Source of the DNA: Catellatospora bangladeshensis
GTDB taxonomy: Bacteria > Actinomycetota > Actinomycetes > Mycobacteriales > Micromonosporaceae
Reading direction: 5' to 3'
NCBI RefSeq assembly: GCF_016862575.1
Contig: NZ_BONF01000003.1
Coordinates: 27,861-91,860, forward strand
DNA: 64,000 nucleotides
Shown: in pieces, positions 1 through 8,958 of the stretch
How positions within the stretch are numbered: the stretch's first letter is position 1
How the letters are laid out: each line of letters opens with the position of its first letter
Translations under genes and position numbers: made by a program
The notes under the pieces: model-generated
Database searches by the model: none
Told to the model about the DNA's origin: nothing
Seen by the model: the letters and a program-made list of their open reading frames with translations, nothing else

Positions 1-999
1 GATGAAGTCCTTGAACCGGCCCGGGATCGGCTTCCACTGCTGGTGCACCGCGCACAGCGCGCCGTAGCAGTCCGCCTCGTCGCCGTCCATCACCACCACG
101 ATGCGGGGCAGGTCCATCGGCACCGGGCTGCCCGCCTGCCGGGTGTCCTTCCAGATCGAGTAGTAGTGCCGGGGGCGCGGCTCGACGCGGCCGTCCAGCC
201 GCTCCCGCCGCAGCGCGGCCGACCCGATGGTGACCAGGTTCTGCACGTAGTCGTTCCAGTCGGGGCGGTTGGACACCATGGAGTCGATGCGCCCGTACTC
301 GTCCGGGTCGAGGAACAGCAGCACCTTGTCTTCCAGCTCGCGCTTGAGCGCCTGGATGCCGAGCCGGTCGCAGAGCGGCACCAGCACCTCGCGGGTCGCC
401 CCGGCGATGCGGGCGCGGGAGGCGGCTGAGCGGGCGTCCAGGGTCTGCATGTTGTGCAGCCGGTCGGCCAGCTTGATGACCAGCACCCGGATGTCCTGCC
501 CGGCGGCGACGATCATCTTGCGGATGGTCTCCGCCTCGGCACGGGCGCCGAAGTGGGCCTTGTCGAACTTGGTCACCCCGTCGACCAGCAGGGCGACGTC
601 CGGGCCGAAGTCCGCGCGTAGCTGGGCCAGGGTGTAGCTGGTGTCCTCGACGGTGTCGTGCAGCAGCGCGGCGACCAGCGTGGTGCCGTCCATGCCCAGG
701 TGGGCGAGGATCTCCGCGACGGCGAGCGGATGGGTGATGTACGGATCACCGCTCTTGCGCATCTGGCCGCGGTGCATGCGCTCGGCGACCACGTACGCCC
801 GGCGCAGCAGCGCCACGTCCGAGCCGGAGTGCACGGTGCGGTGCGCCTTGATCAGAGCCGCCACCGGGTCGGCGGGCGCCTGTGCCCGCTCGGCCGGCCA
901 GCTGAGCATCGCCCGGATCCGGGTGCTGAGCAGGCTCTCGCCCGCCCGGCCCGTGGTTGCCGGAATCCCCGTCGCCACCGCAGCGGCATCCGCGTCCAC
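1..999 (-). CDS. rel: Bifunctional (p)ppGpp synthetase/hydrolase Rel, N-terminal part (runs off left edge)
   Basis: The 333 visible codons cover the hydrolase half and the start of the synthetase half of a RelA/SpoT protein, which makes and degrades the alarmone (p)ppGpp. The HD hydrolase core is intact: THPLAVAEIL near residue 90 and LLHDTVED with H114-D115. Further on are KLADRLHNM and the synthetase entry YYSIWKDT, and the gene is cut at KPIPGRFKDF. The C-terminal TGS and ACT regions lie outside. I chose GTG at 999 because a GAGGGGGG Shine-Dalgarno lies 8 nt upstream; in-frame GTGs at 1008 and 1017 overlap that motif. It follows the nuclease fusion on the same strand after 199 nt that hold promoter-like repeats. 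Confidence 0.95.
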   Translation of the reverse strand, partial: MDADAAAVATGIPATTGRAGESLLSTRIRAMLSWPAERAQAPADPVAALIKAHRTVHSGSDVALLRRAYVVAERMHRGQMRKSGDPYITHPLAVAEILAHLGMDGTTLVAALLHDTVEDTSYTLAQLRADFGPDVALLVDGVTKFDKAHFGARAEAETIRKMIVAAGQDIRVLVIKLADRLHNMQTLDARSAASRARIAGATREVLVPLCDRLGIQALKRELEDKVLLFLDPDEYGRIDSMVSNRPDWNDYVQNLVTIGSAALRRERLDGRVEPRPRHYYSIWKDTRQAGSPVPMDLPRIVVVMDGDEADCYGALCAVHQQWKPIPGRFKDFI

Positions 1000-1131
1000 T
1001 GAGGACACCCCCCTCACCGCCCGGAGGTGGAGCGTCGACCAGCACGTCCGCGGTCCCGGCGTGCCATGACCGCCCACTTCCGAGAGATCTCTGGATATCG
1101 CTCCATAGCCTAGTAACGAACGTGGCAGCCG

Positions 1132-1163
1132 TTCGGTCAAGACCTTTCATGCATTCGGTCAAG
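1132..1163. promoter_or_regulatory. Direct repeat TTCGGTCAAG x2 at the rel promoter
   Basis: Two identical 10-bp copies start at 1132 and 1154, a 22-bp period (about two helical turns). On the minus strand each reads CTTGACCGAA and so contains a TTGACC -35-like hexamer. Downstream toward rel are TACTAG (1115-1110) and TAGGCT (1112-1107), but with 19-22 bp spacing, so the exact promoter is uncertain. The repeat could be an activator site or paired -35 regions. Confidence 0.4.
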
Positions 1164-1198
1164 TAATGGCCGAACGGTTCACGGGAGGTGACCGGGAG

Positions 1199-2959
1199 TC
1201 AGCCGGGCTGCCGCTGCTGGGGCGTCCCCAGCAGGCGACGCCACCGGGCCGGGCCGCGGGCCGGGGAGGCCCAGCCCGAGGTGGCCTCCACCAGGCGCGT
1301 CTCCGGTCGCTCCAGCCAGTCGAGGATGCGCTCGGTCTCCTCCGGGGTGGCGCACGGCGTCGGGCCGGGCGCGGCCAGCACCGTCTCCGCGGTCGGCCGG
1401 ATCAGCTCCAGCGTCCGTCGCGGATGGACGCCGGGCGCGGCGGTCGCGGCGGCGGCGAGCCGGCCGTGCCGGACGATGGCGATCTCCCACGCGTTCTGCT
1501 CGGTGCGCCGGGCCGCGATCAGCTCCTCGATCGAGGTCAGCGAGGCCAGCCGCTGCATGCGGATCGCCGCCCGCAGGAACGCGGTCAGCCGGTCGCGCAC
1601 CGCCGCCGCGTCCTCGTAGCGCTGGGCGTCCGACAGCCGGTGGATCCGGGCCAGCAGCGGGTCCACCACCGCGTCCGGGTCGCCGCCGAACGCGGCCCGC
1701 AGCGGCGCCGCGGCGCGCTCGTCGTAGTCCTCCGTGCTGATCGCCAGCGTGCAGGGCGCCGGGCACTTGCCCAGCTCGGCCAGCGCGCAGGCGGCCGTGG
1801 CCTTGCGCGCGGACAGCCGGGGCGTGCACTGCCGCAGCGGCAGCGCCTCGTGGATCGCGTCCACCGCCGCCTGCGCGGCCGACCGCCCGGCGAACGGCCC
1901 GAGATAGGCGCCGCCGTCGGCGGCCAGCTGCCGCACCACGGACAGCCGGGGGTAGGGCTCGGCGGTCAGCTTCAGCCACTGCACCCGCTCCGGATGCTTG
2001 GAGCGCCGGTTGTACGGCGGCGCGTGCGCCGCGATCAGCCGCAGCTCGCGTACCTGCGCCTCCAGGCCGTGGGCGCACTCGACCGCGTCCACCCGCACGG
2101 CGGCGCCCAGCATCTCCTTGATCCGGGCCCGGCGCTCGGCGGCGGTGAAGTAGCTGCGCACCCGGGTGGCGATGTCGGTGGAGGTGCCGACGTAGAGCGG
2201 GCGGCCGTCGGCGGCCCGGAACAGGTAGACCCCAGGAGCGTGCGGCAGGCCCTCGGCCAGGTGCTTCTTGGCCCGCTGCACCGGCGCGACGGCCTTGACG
2301 AACTCGATGGTGTCGCCGAGGGTGTGTACCCGGTGCCCGCCCAGCCGGGCGATCAGCGCGTGCAGCACCCCGACGGTGGCGCGGGCGTCGGCCATGGCCC
2401 GGTGCGAGGGCTGGTCGGCGACGCGGAAGTACGCCGCCAGCGTGCCGAGCTTGTTGTTGGGCACCTCGTCGCGCAGCAGCACCCGCCGGGCGAGCTGCAC
2501 CGTGTCCACGATGCGCGGGTTGGGCCAGCGGTAGCCGTGCGCGGCGCAGGCCGCCTTCAGGAAACCCGTGTCGTACGGCGCGTTGTGCGCCACCAGCACG
2601 GCGCCGGACAGGAACTCCAGCAGTGACGGCAGCACCGCTTCGATCGGCGGGGCCTCCATGGTCATCGTGGTGGTGATGCCGGTCAGCACGGTGATGAACG
2701 GCGGAATGGGCACCCCGGGATTGATCAGCGTGCCGAACGAGCCCAGCTCCTCGCCGCCGCGCACCTTGACCGCCCCGATCTCGGTGATGCCCGCGCCGTC
2801 CGGGGCGCCGCCGGTGGTCTCCAGGTCCAGCACCACGAAGGTGGTGTGCCGCAGGTCCAGCTGCAGCGGGTCGGCCAGCATGCCGTCGAGGGTGGGCTGC
2901 TCGAAACGGTCACGCGACGCGGCGGGGCCGGGTCGCGGCACGTGGTTCGGGGACGGCAC
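1199..2959 (-). CDS. DEDDh 3'-5' exonuclease fused to a UvrC-like GIY-YIG nuclease
   Basis: The protein is 586 aa. The N-terminal half is a DnaQ-type exonuclease (DLETTG at 45-50, VAHNAPYDTGFL, then HRAMADARAT). The C-terminal half, from about residue 243, is a GIY-YIG domain (PGVYLFRAADGRPLYVG) followed by the UvrC-like GPFAGRSAAQ and C-rich ELGKCPAPC stretch. The architecture matches the actinobacterial DEDD exonuclease family (Rv2191 in M. tuberculosis, from memory), which is presumed to act in DNA repair. GTG 2959 was chosen because TACCGT lies 7 nt upstream, fitting a leaderless transcript; longer in-frame starts would cross that promoter. Substrate and partner proteins are unknown. Confidence 0.9.
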   Translation of the reverse strand: MPSPNHVPRPGPAASRDRFEQPTLDGMLADPLQLDLRHTTFVVLDLETTGGAPDGAGITEIGAVKVRGGEELGSFGTLINPGVPIPPFITVLTGITTTMTMEAPPIEAVLPSLLEFLSGAVLVAHNAPYDTGFLKAACAAHGYRWPNPRIVDTVQLARRVLLRDEVPNNKLGTLAAYFRVADQPSHRAMADARATVGVLHALIARLGGHRVHTLGDTIEFVKAVAPVQRAKKHLAEGLPHAPGVYLFRAADGRPLYVGTSTDIATRVRSYFTAAERRARIKEMLGAAVRVDAVECAHGLEAQVRELRLIAAHAPPYNRRSKHPERVQWLKLTAEPYPRLSVVRQLAADGGAYLGPFAGRSAAQAAVDAIHEALPLRQCTPRLSARKATAACALAELGKCPAPCTLAISTEDYDERAAAPLRAAFGGDPDAVVDPLLARIHRLSDAQRYEDAAAVRDRLTAFLRAAIRMQRLASLTSIEELIAARRTEQNAWEIAIVRHGRLAAAATAAPGVHPRRTLELIRPTAETVLAAPGPTPCATPEETERILDWLERPETRLVEATSGWASPARGPARWRRLLGTPQQRQPG

Positions 2960-2966
2960 AGACCGG

Positions 2967-2982
2967 ACGGTAGACCTACCGT
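2967..2982. promoter_or_regulatory. Inverted repeat ACGGTAG-AC-CTACCGT over the -10 of the nuclease fusion gene
   Basis: The 7-bp arms are perfect with a 2-bp centre. On the minus strand the proximal arm is the TACCGT hexamer 7 nt before GTG 2959, so a dimeric repressor here would block the promoter. This is an inference from position; no regulator is identified. Confidence 0.4.
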
Positions 2983-3120
2983 ACGACGTAACGCCGCCGG
3001 TCGATCGGCGACACGGGCGGCGAACACCCGTGACGTGGCACGTTCCCTCGGGCGGTCGGTGCGTTAAGTGAGCCGCGAACCCTAGCGACAAGATCGGCGG
3101 GACGGTGGAACACTAGGACC

Positions 3121-4485
3121 ATGTCAGCCGCTGAACTTTCGTTCGACGCCTCGGCCGGGGATCCGGCGGAGGCGGCTGACTTCGTGCCCGAGCCCATCCT
3201 GTCCGAGCCGATCCGGCAGCGTGTCGTCTCCCTCGCCGCGGGGGTGCTCACCGCACTGCCCAACGACGAGATCCCCGTCGCGCTGCGCAAGGTCGCCAAG
3301 TTCGCGCCGAACCGCCGGGCCCGGCTGGGCGGGGCGGCCATCGCCGCGCAGCTCACCGCCGACCCGGTGTTCCGCCAGCGGATCGGCGCCAAGGTGCTGC
3401 CCGAAGCGGGCGAGCTGGGCACGGCGGTGCAGAGCGGGCTGGCCCCGGCCGCCGCCGACCCGATCGAGGTCGCCGCGCTGGCCTACCTGGCCCGCCCCGC
3501 GGGCTGGCGCGACCTGCTCGACGCCGCCGGTCAGGCCGTCGCGGCCGAGGCCGAGAGCTCCGCCGTGGCCGAGCACATCCGCGACGCCGAGTCACGCGCC
3601 GCCCGTGCCGAGCACGACCGGGCCGTGGCCCGGGTGGAGGCCGACAAGCTGCGCGACGAGCTGGCCCGGGTCCGTGACGAGCTGAACCAGTTGCGCGAGG
3701 AGGCCCGCTCCACCGGCAAGGCGCTGCGCGAGACGCAGGCCCAGCTCAAGCGGGCCAACGAGCTGCTCGCCATCGAGAAGGGCCGGGCCGCCAAGGGCCA
3801 CGGCGACCACGAGGCCGAGCTGCGCCGCCTGCGCGCGAAGCTCGCCGACGCCGAGGCGGTCGCCGGGGACGCCCGCCAGGCCGCCCGCGACACCCGCGCC
3901 GTCGACGAGGCGCGGCTGTGGCTGCTGCTGGAGACCATCGGCCAGGCCGCCGTCGGCCTGCGCCGCGAACTCGCCCTCGACCCCGCCACCGTGCTCCCCG
4001 CCGACACCGTCGCCGCCGCCTACGCCGACACCCCCGGTGCCCCCACCGCCGCCAACCGCGCCCAGAACGCCGACGACCCCGCCCGCCTAGCCCAGCTCCT
4101 CGCGCTGCCCAAGGCCCACCTCGTAGTCGACGGCTACAACGTCACCAAACGCGGCTTCGCCGAGATGTCCCTCGAACACCAGCGCAACCGCCTGGTCACC
4201 GGCCTCGGCGGCGTCGCCGCCCAGACCGGCGCCGAGGTCACGGTCGTCTTCGACGGCGCCGAACGCGTCCACGGCCTCCCCGCCCCACCCCGCGGCGTCC
4301 GCGTCCTCTTCTCCCGCAAAGGCGAGACCGCCGACGAGGTCATCCGCCGCCTCGTCCGCGCCGAACCGCCCGGCCGCCCCATCGTCGTCGTCTCCTCCGA
4401 CCGCGAGGTCGCCGACGGCGTCCGCCGCCACGGCGCCTACCCCATGAACTCCGAATCCCTCGTCCGCCGCCTAACCCGCACCTGA
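3121..4485 (+). CDS. NYN-domain (YacP-like) RNA-associated protein with central coiled coil
   Basis: The protein is 454 aa. An Ala/Arg-rich N-terminal region leads into a long charged coiled coil (about residues 140-260, heptad-like Glu/Arg/Leu). A C-terminal NYN domain starts around residue 335 with LVVDGYNVTKRGF, followed by VTVVFDGAERV and VVSSDREVADG. NYN domains are PIN-like nucleases whose conserved Asp residues bind metal, and D of VDGYN, D of FDGAE and D of SDREV are all present. It is divergent from the nuclease fusion gene (161 bp apart). The family is common in actinobacteria and usually annotated RNA-binding; the substrate is unknown. Confidence 0.85.
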   Translation: MSAAELSFDASAGDPAEAADFVPEPILSEPIRQRVVSLAAGVLTALPNDEIPVALRKVAKFAPNRRARLGGAAIAAQLTADPVFRQRIGAKVLPEAGELGTAVQSGLAPAAADPIEVAALAYLARPAGWRDLLDAAGQAVAAEAESSAVAEHIRDAESRAARAEHDRAVARVEADKLRDELARVRDELNQLREEARSTGKALRETQAQLKRANELLAIEKGRAAKGHGDHEAELRRLRAKLADAEAVAGDARQAARDTRAVDEARLWLLLETIGQAAVGLRRELALDPATVLPADTVAAAYADTPGAPTAANRAQNADDPARLAQLLALPKAHLVVDGYNVTKRGFAEMSLEHQRNRLVTGLGGVAAQTGAEVTVVFDGAERVHGLPAPPRGVRVLFSRKGETADEVIRRLVRAEPPGRPIVVVSSDREVADGVRRHGAYPMNSESLVRRLTRT

Positions 4486-4530
4486 CCCACCCCGCGCACG
4501 CGCCCCCGCCCGCGCCCCCTCTCCCGCGGC

Positions 4531-4597
4531 GATCTTGCGTGGACTGTGGGTGCGACACGCACTATCCGGGCAAAAGGGCAACAGTTCGTGCAAGATC
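4531..4597. repeat. Palindromic element, family A copy 1
   Basis: The arms GATCTTGCGTGGACTGT (4531-4547) and ACAGTTCGTGCAAGATC (4581-4597) flank a 33-nt loop. The three arm mismatches are all G-U compatible in plus-strand RNA. The same element with an equally long loop recurs at 36013 and 42303. It sits 45 nt after the NYN gene stop. Confidence 0.85.
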
Positions 4598-4716
4598 GAC
4601 GGCGCGCGGGGTGTCGGCCGCGAGGGCTGCGCGGGTCGGCGAGGGTTGGCGCAGTCAGACCACGACGGCACGGCCGGGCGTGGGATCAGGTGCGGCGGGG
4701 GTTCTACGATCGGGCG

Positions 4717-5961
4717 GTGACGGTGCGGGGCTGGGCTTGGGTGGTGCTGGTCGTCCTTTGTGCCGCGTTGGCGGTGGTGGTGGCGGTGCTGATCCCGTGG
4801 CAGCGGCCGCCGGCGCCGCGGGCCGATCAGCTGGCCGCGCTGGCGGAGCTGCCGGGGGAGCGGGTGGCCAAGGCGCGGGAGCTGCGGGGTGAGCTGCGCT
4901 GGATCCGGTATCCGGCGATGCTGGTCGGGCTCGGGGTCGCGCTGCTGCTGGGGCTGACGCCGCTGGGGGCGTGGCTGGTGGGGCTGGTGCCGGGGCCGTG
5001 GATCGCCAAGGTGCTCGGCGGCGGGCTGTTGGTGCTGGCGGTCGCGGACCTGGTCACGCTGCCGTTCGCGGCGTGGCGGCACACCGTGCTGGTCCGTTAC
5101 GGCCTGTCCACGCAGGGCTGGGGCGGGTGGGCGGTGGACCTGCTCAAGGGGTACGCCGTGGGCGCGGTGCTCGCCGCGATCGCCCTGCTGGGCTTCTTCG
5201 GGCTGACCAGGCTGCTGCCGAACTGGTGGTGGGCGGTGGGCGCGGCCGGGGCAGCGGTGCTGGTGGTGCTGCTCAGCTTCGTGTTCCCGGTGCTGGTCGA
5301 GCCGGTGTTCAACAAGTTCACGCCGATGGCAGACGGGCCGCTGCGCACCGAGCTGATGGAGCTGGCCGCGCGGGACGGGGTGCCGGTGCGCGACGTGCTG
5401 GTCGCCGACGCGTCGCGGCGCACCACCGCGCTCAACGCGTATGTCAGCGGCATCGGCCCGACCCGGCGCATCGTCGTGTACGACACGCTGCTGCGCGAGG
5501 CCGCACCGGCCGAGACGGTCGGCGTGGTGGCGCACGAGCTGGGCCACGCCAAGCGCGGCGACGTGGTGATCGGCACCGTGATCGGCGCGCTGGGCGCGGC
5601 CGCGCTGGTGGTGGGGCTGTATCTGCTCGGCGGCTGGGGGTGGCTGCTGCGCCGGGCCGGGGTGGACTCGATCGCCGAGCCGAAGGCGATCGGGCTGCTG
5701 CTGGCCGTGGCCACCGTGGCGGGGCTGCTCGCAGGGCCCGCTCAGGCGTTCGTGTCCCGGCTGATCGAGGCGCGGGCGGATCAGCACGCGCTGGAGCTGA
5801 CCGGGGACGCGGCCGGGTTCGAGGACATGCAGCAGCGGCTGTCGCTGGTGAACCTGTCCGACCCGGACCCGCCCGCCTGGGAGCAGTCGCTGTTCGGCAG
5901 CCACCCGACCACGGTCGAGCGGATGGCCGCCGCGCGGGCTTACGCCCGTACCCACGGCTGA
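4717..5961 (+). CDS. M48 family (Ste24-like) membrane metalloprotease
   Basis: The protein is 414 aa. An N-terminal TM helix (AWVVLVVLCAALAVVVAVLI) is followed by several more hydrophobic helices. The zinc site is V-A-H273-E274-L-G-H277, with the third ligand likely E351 in LIEARADQHAL. This is the layout of CAAX-protease/Ste24-like M48 peptidases, which cleave within or beside the membrane. GTG 4717 is preferred: TACGAT ends 6 nt before it, fitting a leaderless mRNA. Upstream in-frame codons would translate through palindrome A1. The physiological substrate cannot be told from the sequence. Confidence 0.9.
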   Translation: MTVRGWAWVVLVVLCAALAVVVAVLIPWQRPPAPRADQLAALAELPGERVAKARELRGELRWIRYPAMLVGLGVALLLGLTPLGAWLVGLVPGPWIAKVLGGGLLVLAVADLVTLPFAAWRHTVLVRYGLSTQGWGGWAVDLLKGYAVGAVLAAIALLGFFGLTRLLPNWWWAVGAAGAAVLVVLLSFVFPVLVEPVFNKFTPMADGPLRTELMELAARDGVPVRDVLVADASRRTTALNAYVSGIGPTRRIVVYDTLLREAAPAETVGVVAHELGHAKRGDVVIGTVIGALGAAALVVGLYLLGGWGWLLRRAGVDSIAEPKAIGLLLAVATVAGLLAGPAQAFVSRLIEARADQHALELTGDAAGFEDMQQRLSLVNLSDPDPPAWEQSLFGSHPTTVERMAAARAYARTHG

Positions 5962-6078
5962 CCTGCGGCCTCGCGATCATGGCCGCCGCGCCGCGAGACC
6001 GCGGAACCGCGCGGCGCGCTACGTTACCGTGATCTCAGCGCGACGTGGCCGCGCTGATAGGGCCGGTAGGCTGCGCGG

Positions 6079-7200
6079 ATGCGGACGCTGCTGGTGACCA
6101 ACGACTTCCCGCCCCGCCCGGGGGGCATCCAGCAGTTCCTGCACAACCTCGCCATCCGCCAGCCCGACGGCGAGCTGGTCGTCTACGCGTCCACCTGGCG
6201 CGACCCGAAGCCCTTCGACGCCGAACAGCCCTACCCGGTGGTGCGCGACCGCACGGGGGTGCTGCTGCCCACGCCGCGGGTGGCCCGGCGGGTGGCCGAG
6301 CTGGCCCGCGCCGAGGGCTGCGACCGGGTCTGGTTCGGCGCCGCCGCGCCGCTCGGCCTGCTGGCCCAGGGCCTGCGCAGACGCGCCGGGGTCGAGCGCG
6401 CCGTGGGCATCACGCACGGGCACGAGGTCGGCTGGGCGGCGCTGCCCGGCGCCCGCAGCGCGCTGCGCCGCATCGCCGACGGCAACGACGTGCTCACCTA
6501 CCTCGGCGAGTACCAGCGGGTACGCCTGGCGAAGGCGCTGGGGGAGCGGACCCGACTGCAGCGGCTGGCCCCGGGCGTCGACTCGGCCATGTACCACCCC
6601 GACGTGGACGGCGCGGAGGTCCGCGCCCGGCACGGGCTCACCGACCGCCCGGTGATCGTCTGCGTGTCCCGCCTGGTCCCGCGCAAGGGCCAGGACACGC
6701 TGGTACGCGCGCTGCCCCTGGTCCGCAAGGCGGTGCCGGAAGCGGCGCTGCTGCTGGTCGGCGGCGGCCCGCACCGGCCGACCGTGCAGCGGCTGGCCCG
6801 CGAGCTGGACGTGGCCGACCACGTGGTGCTGACCGGCTCGGTGCCGTGGGCGGACCTGCCGAAGCACTACGCGGCCGGGGACGTGTTCGCGATGCCGTGC
6901 CGCACCCGCAACCGCGGCCTCGACGTGGAGGGCCTGGGCATCGTCTACCTGGAGGCGTCCGCGGTGGGCCTGCCGGTGATCGCCGGCGACTCCGGCGGCG
7001 CCCCCGACGCCGTCCGCGAGGGCGAGACCGGCTACGTGGTCCCCGGCCGTGACGTCGCCGCCCTCGCCGCCCGCCTGGTCGAGCTGCTCACCGACGAGCC
7101 GCTGCGGCTCAAGATGGGCGCCGCCGGCCGCGCCTGGGTCGAACAGGAGTGGGGCTGGGACCTCCAAGCCGCCCGCCTCCGCACCCTCCTCACCGGCTGA
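6079..7200 (+). CDS. pimB: GT4 mannosyltransferase PimB' (phosphatidylinositol mannoside synthesis)
   Basis: The protein is 373 aa. It has a GT-B fold with the N-terminal VTNDFPPRPGGIQ glycine loop, WFGAAAPLGLLA, THGHEVGW, the nucleotide-sugar segment SRLVPRKGQDTL, and the acidic motif MPCRTRNRGLDVEGLGIVYLEA. These segments match the mycobacterial PimB' (Rv2188c) as I remember it. PimB' adds the second mannose from GDP-Man to PIM1 on the cytoplasmic face. The ATG is preceded by TAGGCT with a 6-nt gap, so a leaderless start is likely. It sits 117 bp after the M48 gene and fits the lipoglycan theme of the mptB gene at 41.5 kb. Confidence 0.9.
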   Translation: MRTLLVTNDFPPRPGGIQQFLHNLAIRQPDGELVVYASTWRDPKPFDAEQPYPVVRDRTGVLLPTPRVARRVAELARAEGCDRVWFGAAAPLGLLAQGLRRRAGVERAVGITHGHEVGWAALPGARSALRRIADGNDVLTYLGEYQRVRLAKALGERTRLQRLAPGVDSAMYHPDVDGAEVRARHGLTDRPVIVCVSRLVPRKGQDTLVRALPLVRKAVPEAALLLVGGGPHRPTVQRLARELDVADHVVLTGSVPWADLPKHYAAGDVFAMPCRTRNRGLDVEGLGIVYLEASAVGLPVIAGDSGGAPDAVREGETGYVVPGRDVAALAARLVELLTDEPLRLKMGAAGRAWVEQEWGWDLQAARLRTLLTG

Positions 7201-7252
7201 CCCCCGCCCACCCCGCCGGCCCCCGGGCCCGCCGCCCGTCCCCGACGTGCGC

Positions 7253-7312
7253 GCAGTTTCGGGGAAAGTGCACGAATGAGCGGCGTCTTACCTGCACTTT
7301 CCCCGAAACTGC
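7253..7312. repeat. Palindromic element, family E copy 1
   Basis: A perfect 20-bp inverted repeat, GCAGTTTCGGGGAAAGTGCA at 7253-7272 and its complement at 7293-7312, encloses a 20-nt loop. It lies between the convergent ends of pimB and the GCS2 gene and could act as a bidirectional stop, though no T-tract follows. The sister copy, also with a 20-nt loop, is inside mptB at 42187. Confidence 0.9.
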
Positions 7313-7349
7313 GGCCGGACCCGGGCCGGGCCGCGGCCAGGGGCGGGGG

Positions 7350-8828
7350 TCACTCCTCGCGGGGCCACTCGTGGACGGGGGTGTTGGCGTGCATGTGGGT
7401 CATGTAGCGGAGGAGCATCTCGCGTAGGGCTTCGGGGCGTTCCAGGCCGCGGCGTTCCATGCGGTGGACGGTGTCGATCTGCCAGGTCGCGCCGTTGCGG
7501 CGGAGCAGGCAGCGCTGCTCGATGATGCCCAGCAGGCGGTCGCGCTCGCGGGAGTCCACGCCCCACGCCTCCAGCCCCTGGTGGGCCAGCGGGAGCAGGC
7601 GGCGCAGCACCAGCTCGTACGCGGTGAGGTAGCCCAGGTCCGGCCAGAACAGGTGGGCCTGGATGCCCTGCCGCGCGCCGGTGTAGAAGTTCTCGTCGGC
7701 GGCGGTGAACGGCATCCGCGACCAGACCGGCAGGCCGCCCTCGGCCAGCGTGCGCACCAGGCCGAACCAGAACGCCGCGTTGGCCATGATGTCCACGACG
7801 GTGGGCCCGGCGGGCAGCACCCGGTTCTCCACCCGCAGGTGCGGCATGCCGTCGGCGACGTCGTACACCGGCCGGTTCCAGCGGTAGATCGTGCCGTTGT
7901 GCAGGCGCAGCTCGGTCAGCTCGGGCACCTCGCCACCGGCGAGCTGGTCGGCCGGGTCGTCCTCGGTGCAGATCGGCAGCAGCGCCGGGAAGTAGCGCAC
8001 GTTCTCCTCGAACAGGTCGAACACCGAGGTGATCCAGCGCTCGCCGAACCAGACGCGCGGTCGCACGCCCTGGGACTTGATCTCCTCGGGGCGGGTGTCG
8101 GTGGCCTGCTTGAACAGCGGGATGCGGGTCTCGTGCCACAGCTCGTGGCCGAACAGGAACGGCGAGTTCGCCGCGATCGCCAGTTGCACCCCCGCGATCG
8201 CCTGCGCGGCGTTCCAGTACGCCCCGAACTGGGCCGGGCTGACCTGCAGGTGCAGCTGGGCGCTGGTGCAGGCCGCCTCGGGCGCGATGGTGTCGGCGGT
8301 GACGTCGAGCGGGTCGGGCCCGTCGATGCGGATGTTCAGGTCCTCGCCCCGGGAGGCGAACACCTGCTCGTTGAGCAGGGCGTACCGCGGGTTGGCGGAC
8401 AGCGATGACTCGGTCAGGTTCGCCTGGTACAGGGTGGGCAGGATGCCGATCATCGCGGTGTGCGCGCCGACCGTCTGCGCCTTGCCCTCGGCGGCGTTCA
8501 GGCTGGCCCGGACCTGCTCCTCGTACGCGGTGAGGCCGCCCCCGGCCAGCGCCCGCGGCGGGATGTTGATCTCGATGTTGAACTGGCCGAGTTCGGTGAC
8601 GAACGCCGGGTCGGCGATGGCGGCCAGCACGTCGGCGTTGCGCATGGACGGCATGCCCTGCTCGTCCACGAGGTTCAGCTCGATCTCCAGCCCCGTGAGC
8701 GGGCGCTCGAACTCGAACTGGGATTCGCCCAGCATCAGCGCGAACACGTCGAGGCACCGGCGCACCTTCTGCCGATACGACGCGCGGTCCGCGCGGGTGA
8801 AGACGTGCTGCTGCACCTTCTCGCCCAT
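7350..8828 (-). CDS. Glutamate-cysteine ligase family (GCS2-type) protein
   Basis: The protein is 492 aa. Family-typical stretches include FERPLTGLEIELNLVDEQG near the N-terminus (the LGxExE-like metal and ATP-binding strand), FNIEINIPP, GILPTL, RFxxR-like positions and WNRPVYDVADGMPHLRVENRVLPAGPT. The family carries out ATP-dependent carboxylate-amine ligation. In actinobacteria such proteins are often annotated glutamate-cysteine ligase even though mycothiol replaces glutathione, so the real substrate is uncertain. ATG 8828 is preceded by GGTGAG. It stands alone between a palindrome and a terminator. Confidence 0.8.
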   Translation of the reverse strand: MGEKVQQHVFTRADRASYRQKVRRCLDVFALMLGESQFEFERPLTGLEIELNLVDEQGMPSMRNADVLAAIADPAFVTELGQFNIEINIPPRALAGGGLTAYEEQVRASLNAAEGKAQTVGAHTAMIGILPTLYQANLTESSLSANPRYALLNEQVFASRGEDLNIRIDGPDPLDVTADTIAPEAACTSAQLHLQVSPAQFGAYWNAAQAIAGVQLAIAANSPFLFGHELWHETRIPLFKQATDTRPEEIKSQGVRPRVWFGERWITSVFDLFEENVRYFPALLPICTEDDPADQLAGGEVPELTELRLHNGTIYRWNRPVYDVADGMPHLRVENRVLPAGPTVVDIMANAAFWFGLVRTLAEGGLPVWSRMPFTAADENFYTGARQGIQAHLFWPDLGYLTAYELVLRRLLPLAHQGLEAWGVDSRERDRLLGIIEQRCLLRRNGATWQIDTVHRMERRGLERPEALREMLLRYMTHMHANTPVHEWPREE

Positions 8829-8908
8829 GAAGGCTCACCGCCCTTCAGCGGGATCCTCCGCTAATGTCCCATAGATCCAGGGCGGCTGCCAGCCGGACCG
8901 GGAAAGCG

Positions 8909-8943
8909 CGAGGGGCGCCCGATCCGTGATCGGGCGCCCCTCG
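8909..8943 (-). terminator. Strong hairpin after the fadD15-HK-RR-HIT operon
   Basis: A perfect 16-bp stem, CGAGGGGCGCCCGATC with its complement, closes on a 3-nt loop. It lies 15 nt past the HIT gene stop and 81 nt before the next minus-strand gene. No clear T-run follows, as is usual in high-GC actinomycetes. Confidence 0.75.
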
Positions 8944-8958
8944 CCGGGTCGTGCGCGT

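Noticed and set aside
8909..8943. Considered as another member of the interspersed palindromes, because the inner ends read GATC
   Set aside because: The loop is only 3 nt and the GATC is at the inside of the stem; it behaves like an ordinary terminator.
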